Positions 23,892 to 33,998 of a DNA stretch of 64,000 nt are shown here, one piece after another. The stretch is from Lepus europaeus (Eukaryota > Chordata > Mammalia > Lagomorpha > Leporidae), in assembly GCF_033115175.1 (NCBI RefSeq), contig NC_084850.1, positions 101,247,439 through 101,311,438 of the forward strand, in the 5' to 3' direction. Both the position numbers and the translations under genes were made by a program. Position 1 is the stretch's first letter; each line of letters opens with the position of its first letter. Below the pieces are notes generated by a model, which was not told the DNA's origin, searched no databases, and saw nothing but the letters and a program-made list of their open reading frames with translations.

Positions 23892-24046
23892 TCTAACTCT
23901 ATAGTTCAAATAAATAACCAAATATTAAAAAAAATAGTTTATTGGGCATTTTTGCTCTCAGATTTTACCACAGAACCTTTATCAAGTTAAGGACATTCTG
24001 TTGTCTGCTAAGAGTTTTTCTTTATTTTTAAAAAATTTTTCACATT
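23287..24046 (-). mobile_element. L1 ORF2 relic, split by CSINEs
   Basis: On the minus strand this follows L1 ORF2: + strand landmarks GGGAAATGCTTTTGACTT, ATCATTTGCAAATGAG, CACCCATGCCCTGTTCC and AGTTTATTGGGCATTTTTG. Interrupted at 23593-23934. No open frame. Confidence 0.75.
23593..23934 (+). repeat. CSINE nested in L1
   Basis: Forward copy; AGTTTATT recurs on both sides. Carries a (CT)n stretch near 23855-23886. Confidence 0.9.
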
Positions 24047-24049
24047 TTT

Positions 24050-24430
24050 GGCCGGCGCCGTGGCTTAACAGGCTAATCCTCCGCCTTGCGGCACCAGCAC
24101 ACCAGGTTCTAGTCCCAGTTGGGGTGCCGGATTCTATCCCGGTTGCGGCGCCGGCACACCGGGTCCTAGTCCCGGTCGGGGCGCCGGATTCTATCCCGGT
24201 TGCCCCTCTTCCAGGCCAGCTCTCTGCTATGGCCCGGGAAGGCAGTGGAGGATGGCCCAAGTCCTTGGGCCCTGCACCCCATGGGAGACCAGGATGAACA
24301 CCTGGCTCCTGGCTTCGGATCAGCATGATGCGCCGGCCGCAGCGGCCATTGGAGGGTGAACCAACGGCAAAAAGGAAGACCTTTCTCTCTGTCTCTCTCT
24401 CTCTCACTATCCACTCTGCCTGTCAAAAAA
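24050..24430 (+). repeat. CSINE, young subtype with duplicated box B region
   Basis: Forward copy with site duplication TTTTCACATTTT. A 57-base unit is present twice in tandem (24088-24144 and 24145-24201); each contains a box B-like GGTYCTAGTCC. The copy at 25118 has the same structure. Confidence 0.92.
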
Positions 24431-24446
24431 AATTTTTTTTCACATT

Positions 24447-24527
24447 TTAAAAGGATTTATGTATTTATTTGAAAGGCAGCATTACAAACAGAGGCAGAGA
24501 TAGAGATAGAAATATATATATATATAT

Positions 24528-24567
<40 letters not shown>

Positions 24568-24823
24568 CTTCTATCTGCTGGTTCACTCCCCAGATGGCCA
24601 CAACTGCCAGACTAGGGCTGATCCAAAGCCAGGAGCCAGGAGCTTCTTCCAGGTCTCCCACGCAGGTGCAGGGGTCCAAGGCCTTGGGCCATCTTCCACT
24701 GCTTTCCCAGGCCACAGCAGAGAGCTGGATGGGAAGTGGACCAGCCGGGCCTGGAACCAGCGCCCATATGGGATGCCGGCACTGCATGTGGTGACTTTAC
24801 CTGCTACACCACAGCACTGGCCC
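24447..24823 (-). repeat. CSINE with (TA)n and (GA)n expansion
   Basis: Reverse copy with (TA)n about 24513-24530 and (GA)n about 24531-24564 in the CT-tract position. Confidence 0.9.
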
Positions 24824-24855
24824 CATTTTTTAAAAAAAATTTAATATCATAAACA

Positions 24856-25595
24856 GGGGGTTGGCATTGTAGCACACCTGGTTAAGCTGCCACTTGCAAT
24901 GCCAGCATCCCATATAAGCACCACTTTGAGTCCTGGCTATTCTGCTTGGGATCTAGTTCCCTGCTAATGGCCTGAGAAAGCAGCAAAGGATGGCCCAGCA
25001 CTTGGGCCCCTACACCCACGTGGGTGACCTGTGTGGAACTCAAGGCTCCTGGCATAGCCTGACCTAGCCCCAGCCATTGCAGCCATTGTGGGAGACCTAG
25101 ATTAAATTCCTTGTTCCCGGCCGGCACCGTGCCTTAACAGGCTAATCCTCCGCCTTGCGGCGCCAGCACACCAGGTTCTAGTCCCGGTTGGGGTGCCGGA
25201 TTCTATCCCGGTTGCGGCGCCAGCACACCGGGTCCTAGTCCCGGTCGGGGCGCCAGATTCTATCCCGGTTGCCCCTCTTCCAGGCCAGCTCTCTGCTATG
25301 GCCCGGGAAGGCAGTGGAGGATGGCCCGAGTCCTTGGGCCCTGCACCCGCATGGGAGACCAGGAGAAGCACCTGGCTCCTGGCTTCGGATCAGTGCGATG
25401 TGCTGAGGGTGAACCAACGGCAAAAAGGAAGACCTTTCTCTCTGTCTCTCTCTCTCTCACTATCCACTCTGCCTGTCCCAAAAAAAAAAAAAAAAATTCC
25501 TTGTTCCCAATTTTGGCCTCAGCCAAGCCCTAGCCATCATGCGCATTCATGGAATGAACCAGTGGATGGGAGCAGCTCCCCCCAATCCCGAAATG
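24856..25595 (+). repeat. CSINE, older subtype, split
   Basis: Forward host around the guest at 25118-25488; AAATTCCTTGTTCCC flanks the guest on both sides. Confidence 0.85.
25118..25488 (+). repeat. CSINE, young subtype with duplicated box B region, nested
   Basis: Forward copy carrying the same 57-base tandem duplication (25157-25213 and 25214-25270). Its target duplication differs from that of the 24050 copy, so the two inserted independently. Confidence 0.92.
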
Positions 25596-25661
25596 GAAAT
25601 CATGGGGTGGGGCACCCAAAGATATGTACAGTTTTTATGTTAATTTAAAATTGAACAAGAA

Positions 25662-25952
25662 AAGGAGTGGCCCCTTGGCACAGCGGTTAAGACACTACGT
25701 GGGTCACCCACATCCCATGTTGGGGTGCCTGGGATTCAGTCCTGGCTTCACTCCTGATTCCAGCTTCTTGCTAAAGCACACCCTGATGGCAGCAGATGCT
25801 GGCTCATGTAGCTGGGTCCCTGCCAGCCATGTGGATGGAGATCCAGGTTCCTGGTTTCAGCCTAGCCCAGTCTCAGCTGTCGTGGGCATTTAGAGACCAA
25901 AGCAGCACACAGGAGATCCTTTTGTCTGTCTGTCTCTCTGCCTTTAAAAATA
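25662..25952 (+). repeat. CSINE, older subtype
   Basis: Forward, head GTGGCCCCTTGGCACAGCGG. Confidence 0.8.
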
Positions 25953-25960
25953 ACTACATT

Positions 25961-26276
25961 TGGGGCTGGTGCTGTGGCACAGTGGGTTAAAGCTGCCACC
26001 TGCAGTGCTGGCATCCCATATGGGCGCTGGTTCGAGTCCCGGCTGCTCCACTTCCAATCCAGTTCTCTGCTACAGCCCAAGTCCTTGGGCCCCTGCACCT
26101 GCGTGGGAGAGCCGGAAGATGCTCCTGGCTCCTGGCTTTGGATTGGCGCAGCTCCGGCCGTTGTGGCAAATTGGGGAGTGAACCAGCGGATGGAAGACCT
26201 CTCTCTGTGTCTCTCTGCCTCTCCTTCTCTCTGTGTGTAACTCTGATTTCCAAATAAATAAATATCTTTAAAAAGT
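25961..26276 (+). repeat. CSINE
   Basis: Forward copy with site duplication AAAATAACTACWTTT. Confidence 0.9.
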
Positions 26277-26439
26277 AAAAATAACTACTTTTTTAAAAAA
26301 TAAAAATAAATTTTTTTAAGTTAGAAAAAGAGCAGAGGAACAAACTGAAAGGACCGAGTCACGGAGGAAATAGAAGTGTGGTAATAAGTGCACCAGAGGA
26401 TGAAAAAGTACTACATGAATGAACAAGCTGCTTCTCGGA

Positions 26440-26748
26440 GGGGCCCGTATTGTACTCAGCAGGTTAAGCCACTACTTACAAGGACAGCATCTCATATCCG
26501 AGTGCCAATTTGCATTCTGGCCCATTTGCTTCCGATCCAGCTCCCTACTAATCCACTTAGGAAAGCGATGGATCTTCTGTGTGGGTGGCAGGGACCCAAA
26601 TACTTGGGCCATCTTCTGCTGCTCTCCCAGGCACATTAGCAGAGAGCTAGATCAGAAGTGGAGCAGTCGGGACTGGAACTGGTGCTCAGATATGGGATGC
26701 TGGCTTTGGAGACAATGGCTTAACCAGCTATCTCACAGTGTTGGCTCT
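26440..26748. repeat. Head-out foldback made of two CSINE 5' halves
   Basis: 26440 to about 26572 is a forward 5' half; about 26576-26748 is a reverse 5' half. Neither has an A-rich tail. The arms (about 130 bases) could form one imperfect hairpin. 26277-26439 is unassigned. Confidence 0.75.
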
Positions 26749-26889
26749 GTTTAAATATTTTTGTAATTATATTAGGACTTAATTCTGACATCTCATTTCA
26801 TAGTCTCCATTTACAGTATATATTTTTCTTTTTTCTACCATCATACTCATATCTGACATTTTTTTGGGGAGGTCCTTTTTATATCTTGT

Positions 26890-27232
26890 TCCTTTTTCAA
26901 AAAATATTTATTTGAAAGCAGAGTGATGCAGAGAGAGGGAGGGAGAGAGACAGACAGGGAGGGAGAGATTTTTCCATCTGCTGGTTCATTCCCTACATGG
27001 CCACAAGAGCCAGGTTTGAACCAGGCTGAAGAAGGCAGGAGCCAGGAACTCCATCCAGGTGTCCCATGTGGGTGGCAGGGGTCCCAGTACTTGGGTCGTC
27101 CTTCTCCGCCTTCCCAGGCGCATTAGAAGAAAGCTTGATCAGAAGCAGAGTAACTGGGGCTCAAACTGGGGTTGCCATATGGGATGCAGGTGTCCCAAGC
27201 AGCTTAACCCACTGTGCTACAATGCTAGCCCC
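26890..27232 (-). repeat. CSINE, older subtype
   Basis: Reverse copy, head CTACAATGCTAGCCCC. Confidence 0.9.
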
Positions 27233-27782
27233 TTGCTCCTGTTTTATATCCTAATATTATCTCTTATACATATTTAAAACTATTGGTCGTGGGACTTGTG
27301 CTTCTGCTGGTCTCCTTTATCCACCTGTACTATAGTGCCCAGAGATCCCTGCCTCTTGGTAGTCACACCCTAGGTAGTCCCCTCCCATGTGCTAGGGTTG
27401 GTCTAAGTGACCAACACATGCAGCAGAAATGATGGCATGTCATTTCTGAGATGAAGTTATAGACAATGTGGCTGCCATCTGGGTTACGGTCTCTGGCCTG
27501 CTCGTTTGGATCACGTGTCATGAGCAGCCCCATGGAAGGTGGCAAGGAATGGAAGCCTCGTGCCAGCAGTCCTGTGGGCACAGCATGTTGGAAGCGGGCC
27601 CAGGAGCCACATCAAGCTCTCAGTGGAGCAATTTGACTGAAACCACAGGAGGGGATCCTGAGTCAAAATCCCCTACTCGGAGGAGCTGCTCCCATTCCTG
27701 ACCTTCAAAAACTCTAAGAAGTCTTTGTTGTTTTAAGCTTCTAAGTCTGAAGGTAACTTGTTTATTCTAAAACTCATTTGTT

Positions 27783-28077
27783 GAGGCTGGCGCTGTGGCA
27801 TAGCGGGTCAAGCCGATGCCTACAATGCCAGCAACCTATATGGGCGCTGGCTCAAGTCCTGGCTGCTCCACTTGCCATCCAGCTGTCTGCAAATGCACCT
27901 GGGAAAGCAGCAGCAGATGGCCCAAGTGCTTGGACTGCTGCCACCCATGTTGGAGAACTAGATGGAGTTCTAACCTCCTGGCTTCAGCCTGGCCCAGCCC
28001 TGGCCATTGCAGCCATTTGGGGAGTGAACCAATAGATGGAAGATTCTGTGTGTAACTTTCAAATAAATATTTTAAAA
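27783..28077 (+). repeat. CSINE
   Basis: Forward copy, GGCTGGCGCTGTGGC to CAAATAAATATTTT. Confidence 0.9.
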
Positions 28078-28079
28078 AT

Positions 28080-28386
28080 TTTAATTTGAAAGTCACTATA
28101 TCTATCACTCACACACACACACACACACACATATAGAGAGAGAGAGAGAGAGAGGAGAGAGAGGAGAGAGAGAGAGAGAGAGAGCCTCTTCCATTCTCCT
28201 CTAGTTCACTCCCCAAATGGCTGCAATGGCCAGGACTGGGCCAGGCTGAAGCCAGGAGCCTGGGACTCCAATCTTGAGCCATCACCTGCTGCATTCCACG
28301 GTGTGTATTATCAGGAAGCTGGAATCAGAAGCAGAATCAGGACTCAAACCCAGGCCTTGCGATATGGGATGCAGGCATCCCAATTG
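28080..28386 (-). repeat. CSINE, older subtype, with (AC)n and (GA)n
   Basis: Reverse copy; (AC)n at 28110-28131 and broken (GA)n to about 28184 lie at the tail side. Confidence 0.85.
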
Positions 28387-28432
28387 GCCCCAGAGGTAAT
28401 TTGTTATACAGCAAGAGATAACCAACACATCC

Positions 28433-30409
28433 AGTTTACTGTCCTCTGGCGGTTGTTAAACTGTCCTAGTATTTCATCATTTTGGCGGCTGGCGAGCTTG
28501 GATCCCTTTGAAGTTGTCTGCTGCTCAGGCTGTTGAAATGTAGAGGAAAGGCTGAAGGCCATACTCTTATCTGCTTAATTGCCTGCAGTATGAGGGTAGA
28601 GGGCTGTGTGGGGAGAGGAACTAGCGGCTGGACAGTCCCAGGTGCCAGAGATGTGCAATTCTCACCCCGCCCCGCTCCACAACCTGACCGGATAATTTCT
28701 CACGCCCTCAGAGGAAGAGAGCTTTAAGAGGTGGCAGCTTCCCCAGGTGTAATCCCCAGGTGTCTGCAGGGGGCGCGGGGTAGGGGGTCATTCCGCCTGG
28801 TCTGGCTGCCCTGAACTAGCCCCCACCCCACCCCCAACACCCGTACTGGTGGTCTGGGTGGTTTCTGGAGCGAGGCGTCGCATGAGAGCCAAGAGCCAGA
28901 ACTTACATCTGCTTCTTTTTCCTCCAATTTGCTGTCTCTGGCCACCTGCCCGGAAAACGCACCTGGTTGTAAAGCCAGCCCTCCGTTTGTGCACACGTCT
29001 CTCAGAGCTGTGTTTTGTGTTCTGGAGGCCACGTCTCTCTCTGGGCTTTCTCCCGCCTGGCTTGTGCTGGTTGTCATCTCCCAGAGTGTCCAAGTGTGCA
29101 AGTCACACAAAGGACTTCTTTGGCCCTTGGAGCTGCCACGCACAGAATGACCCTTCAAATCAAGAGCTCACGAACCACAGCCCCGAACCCCACGGGGGCC
29201 AGCTGGTTCTGACGACAGGAAGATCGCTGATCCTCAGGGGGCCAGACGCCCTGTCTACAGCAATGCTCTCCTCTTCTTCAAGTAATTGAGCCCTTCTCTA
29301 GGGAACGGTCCACTTCCCCTTCTGCACTAGGGCGGTGGGAACCTTTGTCGGGTCGTCCCCAGCTTTCTATGGCATTCCTGGTGGAGGGGGGAGACAAACA
29401 GGAGAATGGCTGCCCCATGCCCCCTTCCACTCTGGCAGCATTGCTGAATGCAACAACTGCTGGCCGGGCAGTTGCTCATTCTCTTCCCAACAAGTAGGCA
29501 GCTATTTTTAGGGCCCGAGTTTTGCCAATGCTTGATGCATTTCTCCGTTATCAGTGGGATGGAGAAAGCAAATGAATGCCCAGGTAAACAGTAGTGGCTG
29601 AAATGGTTACACCAGGGGCTGTGAAGCGGGAAACCCAGTTAAGGGCGCGACACATGGCAAGGCTACAGTCCCTCAGCCAGGCTCCCAAGCCAGCGACCCG
29701 GGCTGCCAGCATTAGTGCTAGACAAGGTGACAGGTGCATTGCCAGGGGTGGCTCACGCAATGTTCCTCTCAAAGTAGCCCAAGACTTCTCAGTCTCTGTA
29801 ATACATTACACCCTTTTGTGAGCCAGGAACTGTCATCTCCTCTGGTATGTGTGTGTGGGGTATCTCTCCTGAAAACGGGCATTCATGAGACAGCCCCTCA
29901 CACGTGGACAGATGTGCCAGAGGGCAGACACAGGCTTTCCTCAAGCAGTCTCGGGGTCGGGGCTCAACTTCTAGAACCGATCAGCACCTGCCTTCCCTGC
30001 CACTGGGGAAGCAGGACCTACGCTGTGCCAAGGGAAGGATCTTGGTTCCACCAGCCAAAGAGTGCCTGCGGCCTCCACTTCCTGCGGAATCCAGGGACAA
30101 GCCAGAGAAATACACAGACTACAGTGAGCTTCCTGTGTGCAAAGTGTAGTTAAAAAGGAAACCACAGAAACAGAAAGAAGAGGCTGTGGCCTCGGGGAGG
30201 GGTGGGGGGTGGGGGGTGGTGCTGGAGCAGAGCCCAGTACACTCAGACCTGGGCAGAGAGGGCCTAGCTCTCCAACAGGTCAAGGACTGGCAGGCAGGGT
30301 GGTGGTGGTGGTGGTGGTGGGGTGGGGTGGGTGGGGTCTCATGTGAAGGCCCTCAGGGCAAAGAATGACCTGGCAGGGTTGATGGGGGGAGGTGCTTCAG
30401 GGGGCCTGG
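28433..30409 (-). other. TBC1D25: TBC1D25 downstream flank, probable 3' UTR
   Basis: Nearly 2 kb directly after the TBC1D25 stop contains no CSINE, L1 or LTR, unlike everything around it, which suits a constrained 3' UTR. I saw no AATAAA or ATTAAA on the minus strand here; the first AATAAA further downstream is at 27766-27761 inside an LTR. The UTR end is therefore not established. Several short open frames on both strands look like chance. Confidence 0.4.
30299..30342. repeat. GGT/CCA-type microsatellite
   Basis: A run of GGT units followed by GGGGT-like units lies about 70-110 bases past the TBC1D25 stop, so the minus-strand transcript would carry a CCA/CACC run. Confidence 0.85.
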
Positions 30410-33400
30410 TCAAGATGGAGCTGTGGCCTCGGCCCCCTCCTCTGAGTCCCACACCTCTGACTGCAGGTAATCGGCAAAAAGCGCCTTGGCCCGGCGCAGC
30501 ACGCGCCCCAAGTGGTGTTTCCGCACGAGGCGGTCAAAGTGCATGGCCAGCTCGTTGTAATCCAGCCCGTTGCGCATGATGTGGTCACGGTGTTCCAGCA
30601 GGATGGCCAGGCAGAGGAAGAGCATGAAGGGGTTCCCTCGGCCGAACTCCTGGGGTGGCGGCAGGCCCCCTGGTGGCGGCGGCTGCGGCGGCAGGGCCTT
30701 CCCAGTGTCCTGTGGGGAGCCTACCTCCGGCATGAAAGGGGACCCCACGGCCAAGTCGCCGGTGGGAGAGGCCTCCTGGGTAGAGGGGGGAGACGAGGAA
30801 GATGGGGAATCGGGGTGGGAAGAGGAGGAGAGCAGTGGGTCCGGGGAGTTCAGCAAGGGCTCAGAGAGGGATTTGGAGCTGATGAGGGCAGCTGGTGGGG
30901 AAAGCTGGACCAGAGGGTCCCTCTGGGCGCTCATATTGTCCCTGAGTTGCTGGAGGCCGTCCAGGCTGGCTTGTCTCAGCAGACGGCCCCCGCCGCCGCC
31001 ACTTCTGCCACCAGGGCCCTGGCTGGTGCTGGCCAAGCGGTTGACAGCATCTTCGAAGGCCCCGCCTCCTCCGCCTGCGGGCCTTAGCATGTGCCTCTGC
31101 CGCACAGGCCGCCCCCTGTGGCCACCGAAGCCAGGGTCTGCCGCTTGGCTGGGGGGGCCGATGAGCTCCACCTCGTGTTCAGGAGGATCGGGCGGCAGCG
31201 AACTCCAGGTGACCTCAAGCATGCGTAGGGCATCGTCGAAGGCGAACTCGCGCTTGAGTTCGAGCAGCAGCCAGCGGTAGCAGAAGAAGAGGTCGTCGGC
31301 GCCTGCTTCTTGCAGGTACTGGTAAAAGTCGGGGTCAGCGTGTCGCAGCAGCAGCTTGAGGTGGGCAAACTTGGTGGCCATGGCGCGGCCGTCGGGGTGG
31401 AAGTTGGCGGCCAGGCGCTTCATGATGCCACAAAAGCAGACGAAGGCGTGTCCCTCGTGGTCCATGACGGCAAGGATGGGCGAGGCGAGGTCGCTCATGC
31501 CCTGGCAATAGGAGACCTGGGGGTGGGTGACAGCATAGGTGGTGAGCAGGTCGTGCAGCGCCCGCAAGTGCGGGCCGTCTTCGGGCCCTGCATAGTAGGG
31601 GTGGGCCCGGTCGGTGCGCAGCACGTCCTTGAGCACCGTGCTCCGGATGAATTCCAGGTCCTCCGGGCTTGCTCGCTGCGCCCACTCACTCTTGAGCTGC
31701 TCATACTCTCGGCTCTTGCGTTTCATGTAGTCCATCCGCTCCCGGCCTGTCAGTCCGTCTGGGTACACGTTCAGCAGGTACCGCCATACCACCTGGCCCG
31801 GGAGGAAAGGGATGAGGCCGAAGCTGCCTACCTGCCTGCTCCTTCCCCGCCCCCCCACCTCACCCCCACCCCCACCGCCAGCACAAGGGCCTGTGTTCTT
31901 CCCACCCCCACCACAACAGGAAGCGGCTTGCTGCCTTGGAGTGCCTCCACCCTGGCCACAAAAGTGTCTGGTGCGCTGTTGACAAGTGCAAGCCTCGAGA
32001 GGCCAGTGGGTGACTGCGGAAGCTCACCTTCCGTAATGAGGGCTCCACACCACCATGGTAGATGCGCAGGCGCAACTCCTCGGGGCGGGAGAGCTGACCC
32101 TCGTGATTGAGGTACGTGTGAAACTCGGCATCACTCAGAGGCGGCTTGAAGGGCTTGGCATCTTCCCCATACGACCAGCTCAGCACCTGCTGGACCTTAG
32201 ACAAAGTGCGGCCCACCTGTGAAAGAAGCAGGGGAAGAGGTTGCTGGTGAGCCGGACAGGTGAGGGGCACATGCTTAGAATGAGGGGTGCTGGGGAGGCC
32301 CCGCCCTCCAGCCCCAGCTGGGCTCCCAGGGTCCCCGCGAGCACCTGAGACAGGATGGACTGGGTAAAGGGCAGGGCGGCTGTCGTCAGCGATGACCGTT
32401 TCTCAGCCAGCAGCACGTCGGAGCCAATGACATCCTTGGGGCTGATTATGTCCCAGTCTTCCAGCAACGGGCCTAGCCACACACAGGGGAGCACCATGAG
32501 AGCAGGGCCGAGACCTTGACCTCAAGGCCTGGTTCCTCTCCTTCGACTGAAGCCAGGCCACTGCAGGGCAACGCACCACTCCCATTCCCTCTTTCCCACA
32601 TCATCCAAAGCATGCAACAAAATCAAACCACAAGCAATTCTTTTGTGCTGCGTGTCTCACAAACAAAATGGCTGGGCAGCCTCTAATATTTCAATGATGT
32701 AAAGCAATGCCCGGGGCAGGCATTCGGTGCAGTGGTTAAGAGATGCCACTTGGGGGCCGGCGCCGCGGCTCACTAGGCTAATCCTCCGCCTTGCGGCGCC
32801 GGCACACCGGGTTCTAGTCCCGGTCGGGGCACCGATCCTGTCCCGGTTGCCCCTCTTCCAGGCCAGCTCTCTGCTGTGGCCAGGGAGTGCAGTGGAGGAT
32901 GGCCCAAGTCCTTGGGCCCTGCACCCCATGGGAGACCAGGAGAAGCACCTGGCTCCTGCCATCGGATCAGCGCGGTGCGCCGGCCGCAGCGCGCTACCGC
33001 GGCGGCCATTGGAGGGTGAACCAACGGCAAAAAGGAAGACCTTTCTCTCTGTCTCTCTCTCACTGTCCACTCTGCCTGTCAAAAATAAAAAAAATAAAAA
33101 AAAAAAAGAGATGCCACTTGGGATGCCTGCATCCTATATTACAGTGTCTGATTTAGTCCTGGTTATGCTGTCTCTGATTTAGCTTCCTGTTAATTCACAC
33201 CTTAGGGGTCATAAGGTGATGGCTCAAGTACTTGGGTTCCCCTGTCAACTACATGGGCGAACCAGATATAGCTCTGGGCTTCTGGTTTCAGCCTGGCCCG
33301 GCTTTGGCTACTGGGGGCATCTGGGGAGTGTTCCAGCAGATGGAAGGTCTCTTTCTTTCAATTAAAATGAAAATAAATACATTTTTAAGGAACACTTTAT

Positions 33401-33948
33401 TGAGCATTTACTATGTGCCAGGCACTGAGATGTGGGCTTAACATTAAGTTAAGAAATAATAACACCAGCTAGCACTCCCATGGTGCTAAGTGGCAGGAAC
33501 TGTTCTGAGCCCTTTGCAAAGATTGACTCATTTAGGATTCACATCAATTCTATCACTGTTTTTTCTATGAGGAAATAGGCACAGTCAGGATAAGATACCT
33601 GCTCAAGGCCCACAGCTAGTGAATGAATAAACTGAAATTTTGGGGTGGACATTGTGGTGCAGCAAGTTAAGCCGACTCTTGGGATGACTACATCTCATAC
33701 TTGAGTGCTGGTTGGAGTTCCAGCTCCTCTGCCTCCAATCCAGCTCCCTGCTAATATGCCTGGGAAGATAGCAGATGATGGCCCGAGTGCCTTGGCCCCT
33801 GCCACCCTCATGGGAAACCTGGATGGGGTTCCTGGCCCAACCCTGGCTATGTGCAGGCATGTGGGGAGTGAACCAGTGGATGGAAGATCATGATTTTTCT
33901 GCTTGTCTTTCCCTCTTTCTCTCTGTCACTCTGCCTTTCAAATAAATT

Positions 33949-33998
<50 letters not shown>

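Larger units (their letters stand above)
27290..28432 (+). mobile_element. MaLR-type (MLT1) LTR fossil, split by two CSINEs
   Basis: Ancient LTR; parts are 27290-27770 and 28387-28432. Landmarks are CATGAGCAGCCCCATGGAAG, GTTTTAAGCTTCTAAG and, after the SINEs, GGTAATTTGTTATACAGC and AGATAACCAACAC, as in MLT1 3' ends. GAAGGTAACTTGTT / GAGGTAATTTGTT brackets the SINE pair. Old and decayed; solo. Confidence 0.6.

Noticed and set aside
28849-29289. 146-codon + strand frame and a 144-codon antisense one at 28724-29158
   Set aside because: Both lie in the repeat-free TBC1D25 flank; two overlapping opposite frames of similar length with no known motif are more likely chance in GC-rich DNA.
31310-32110. 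266-codon + strand frame, and a 236-codon one at 30570-31280
   Set aside because: Both are antisense to GC-rich TBC1D25 exons 5-6 and run across an intron; they are compositional shadows.
33953-33994. (GA)n and other microsatellites as regulatory elements
   Set aside because: They sit at the CT-tract position of CSINEs and are expansions of the SINE itself.
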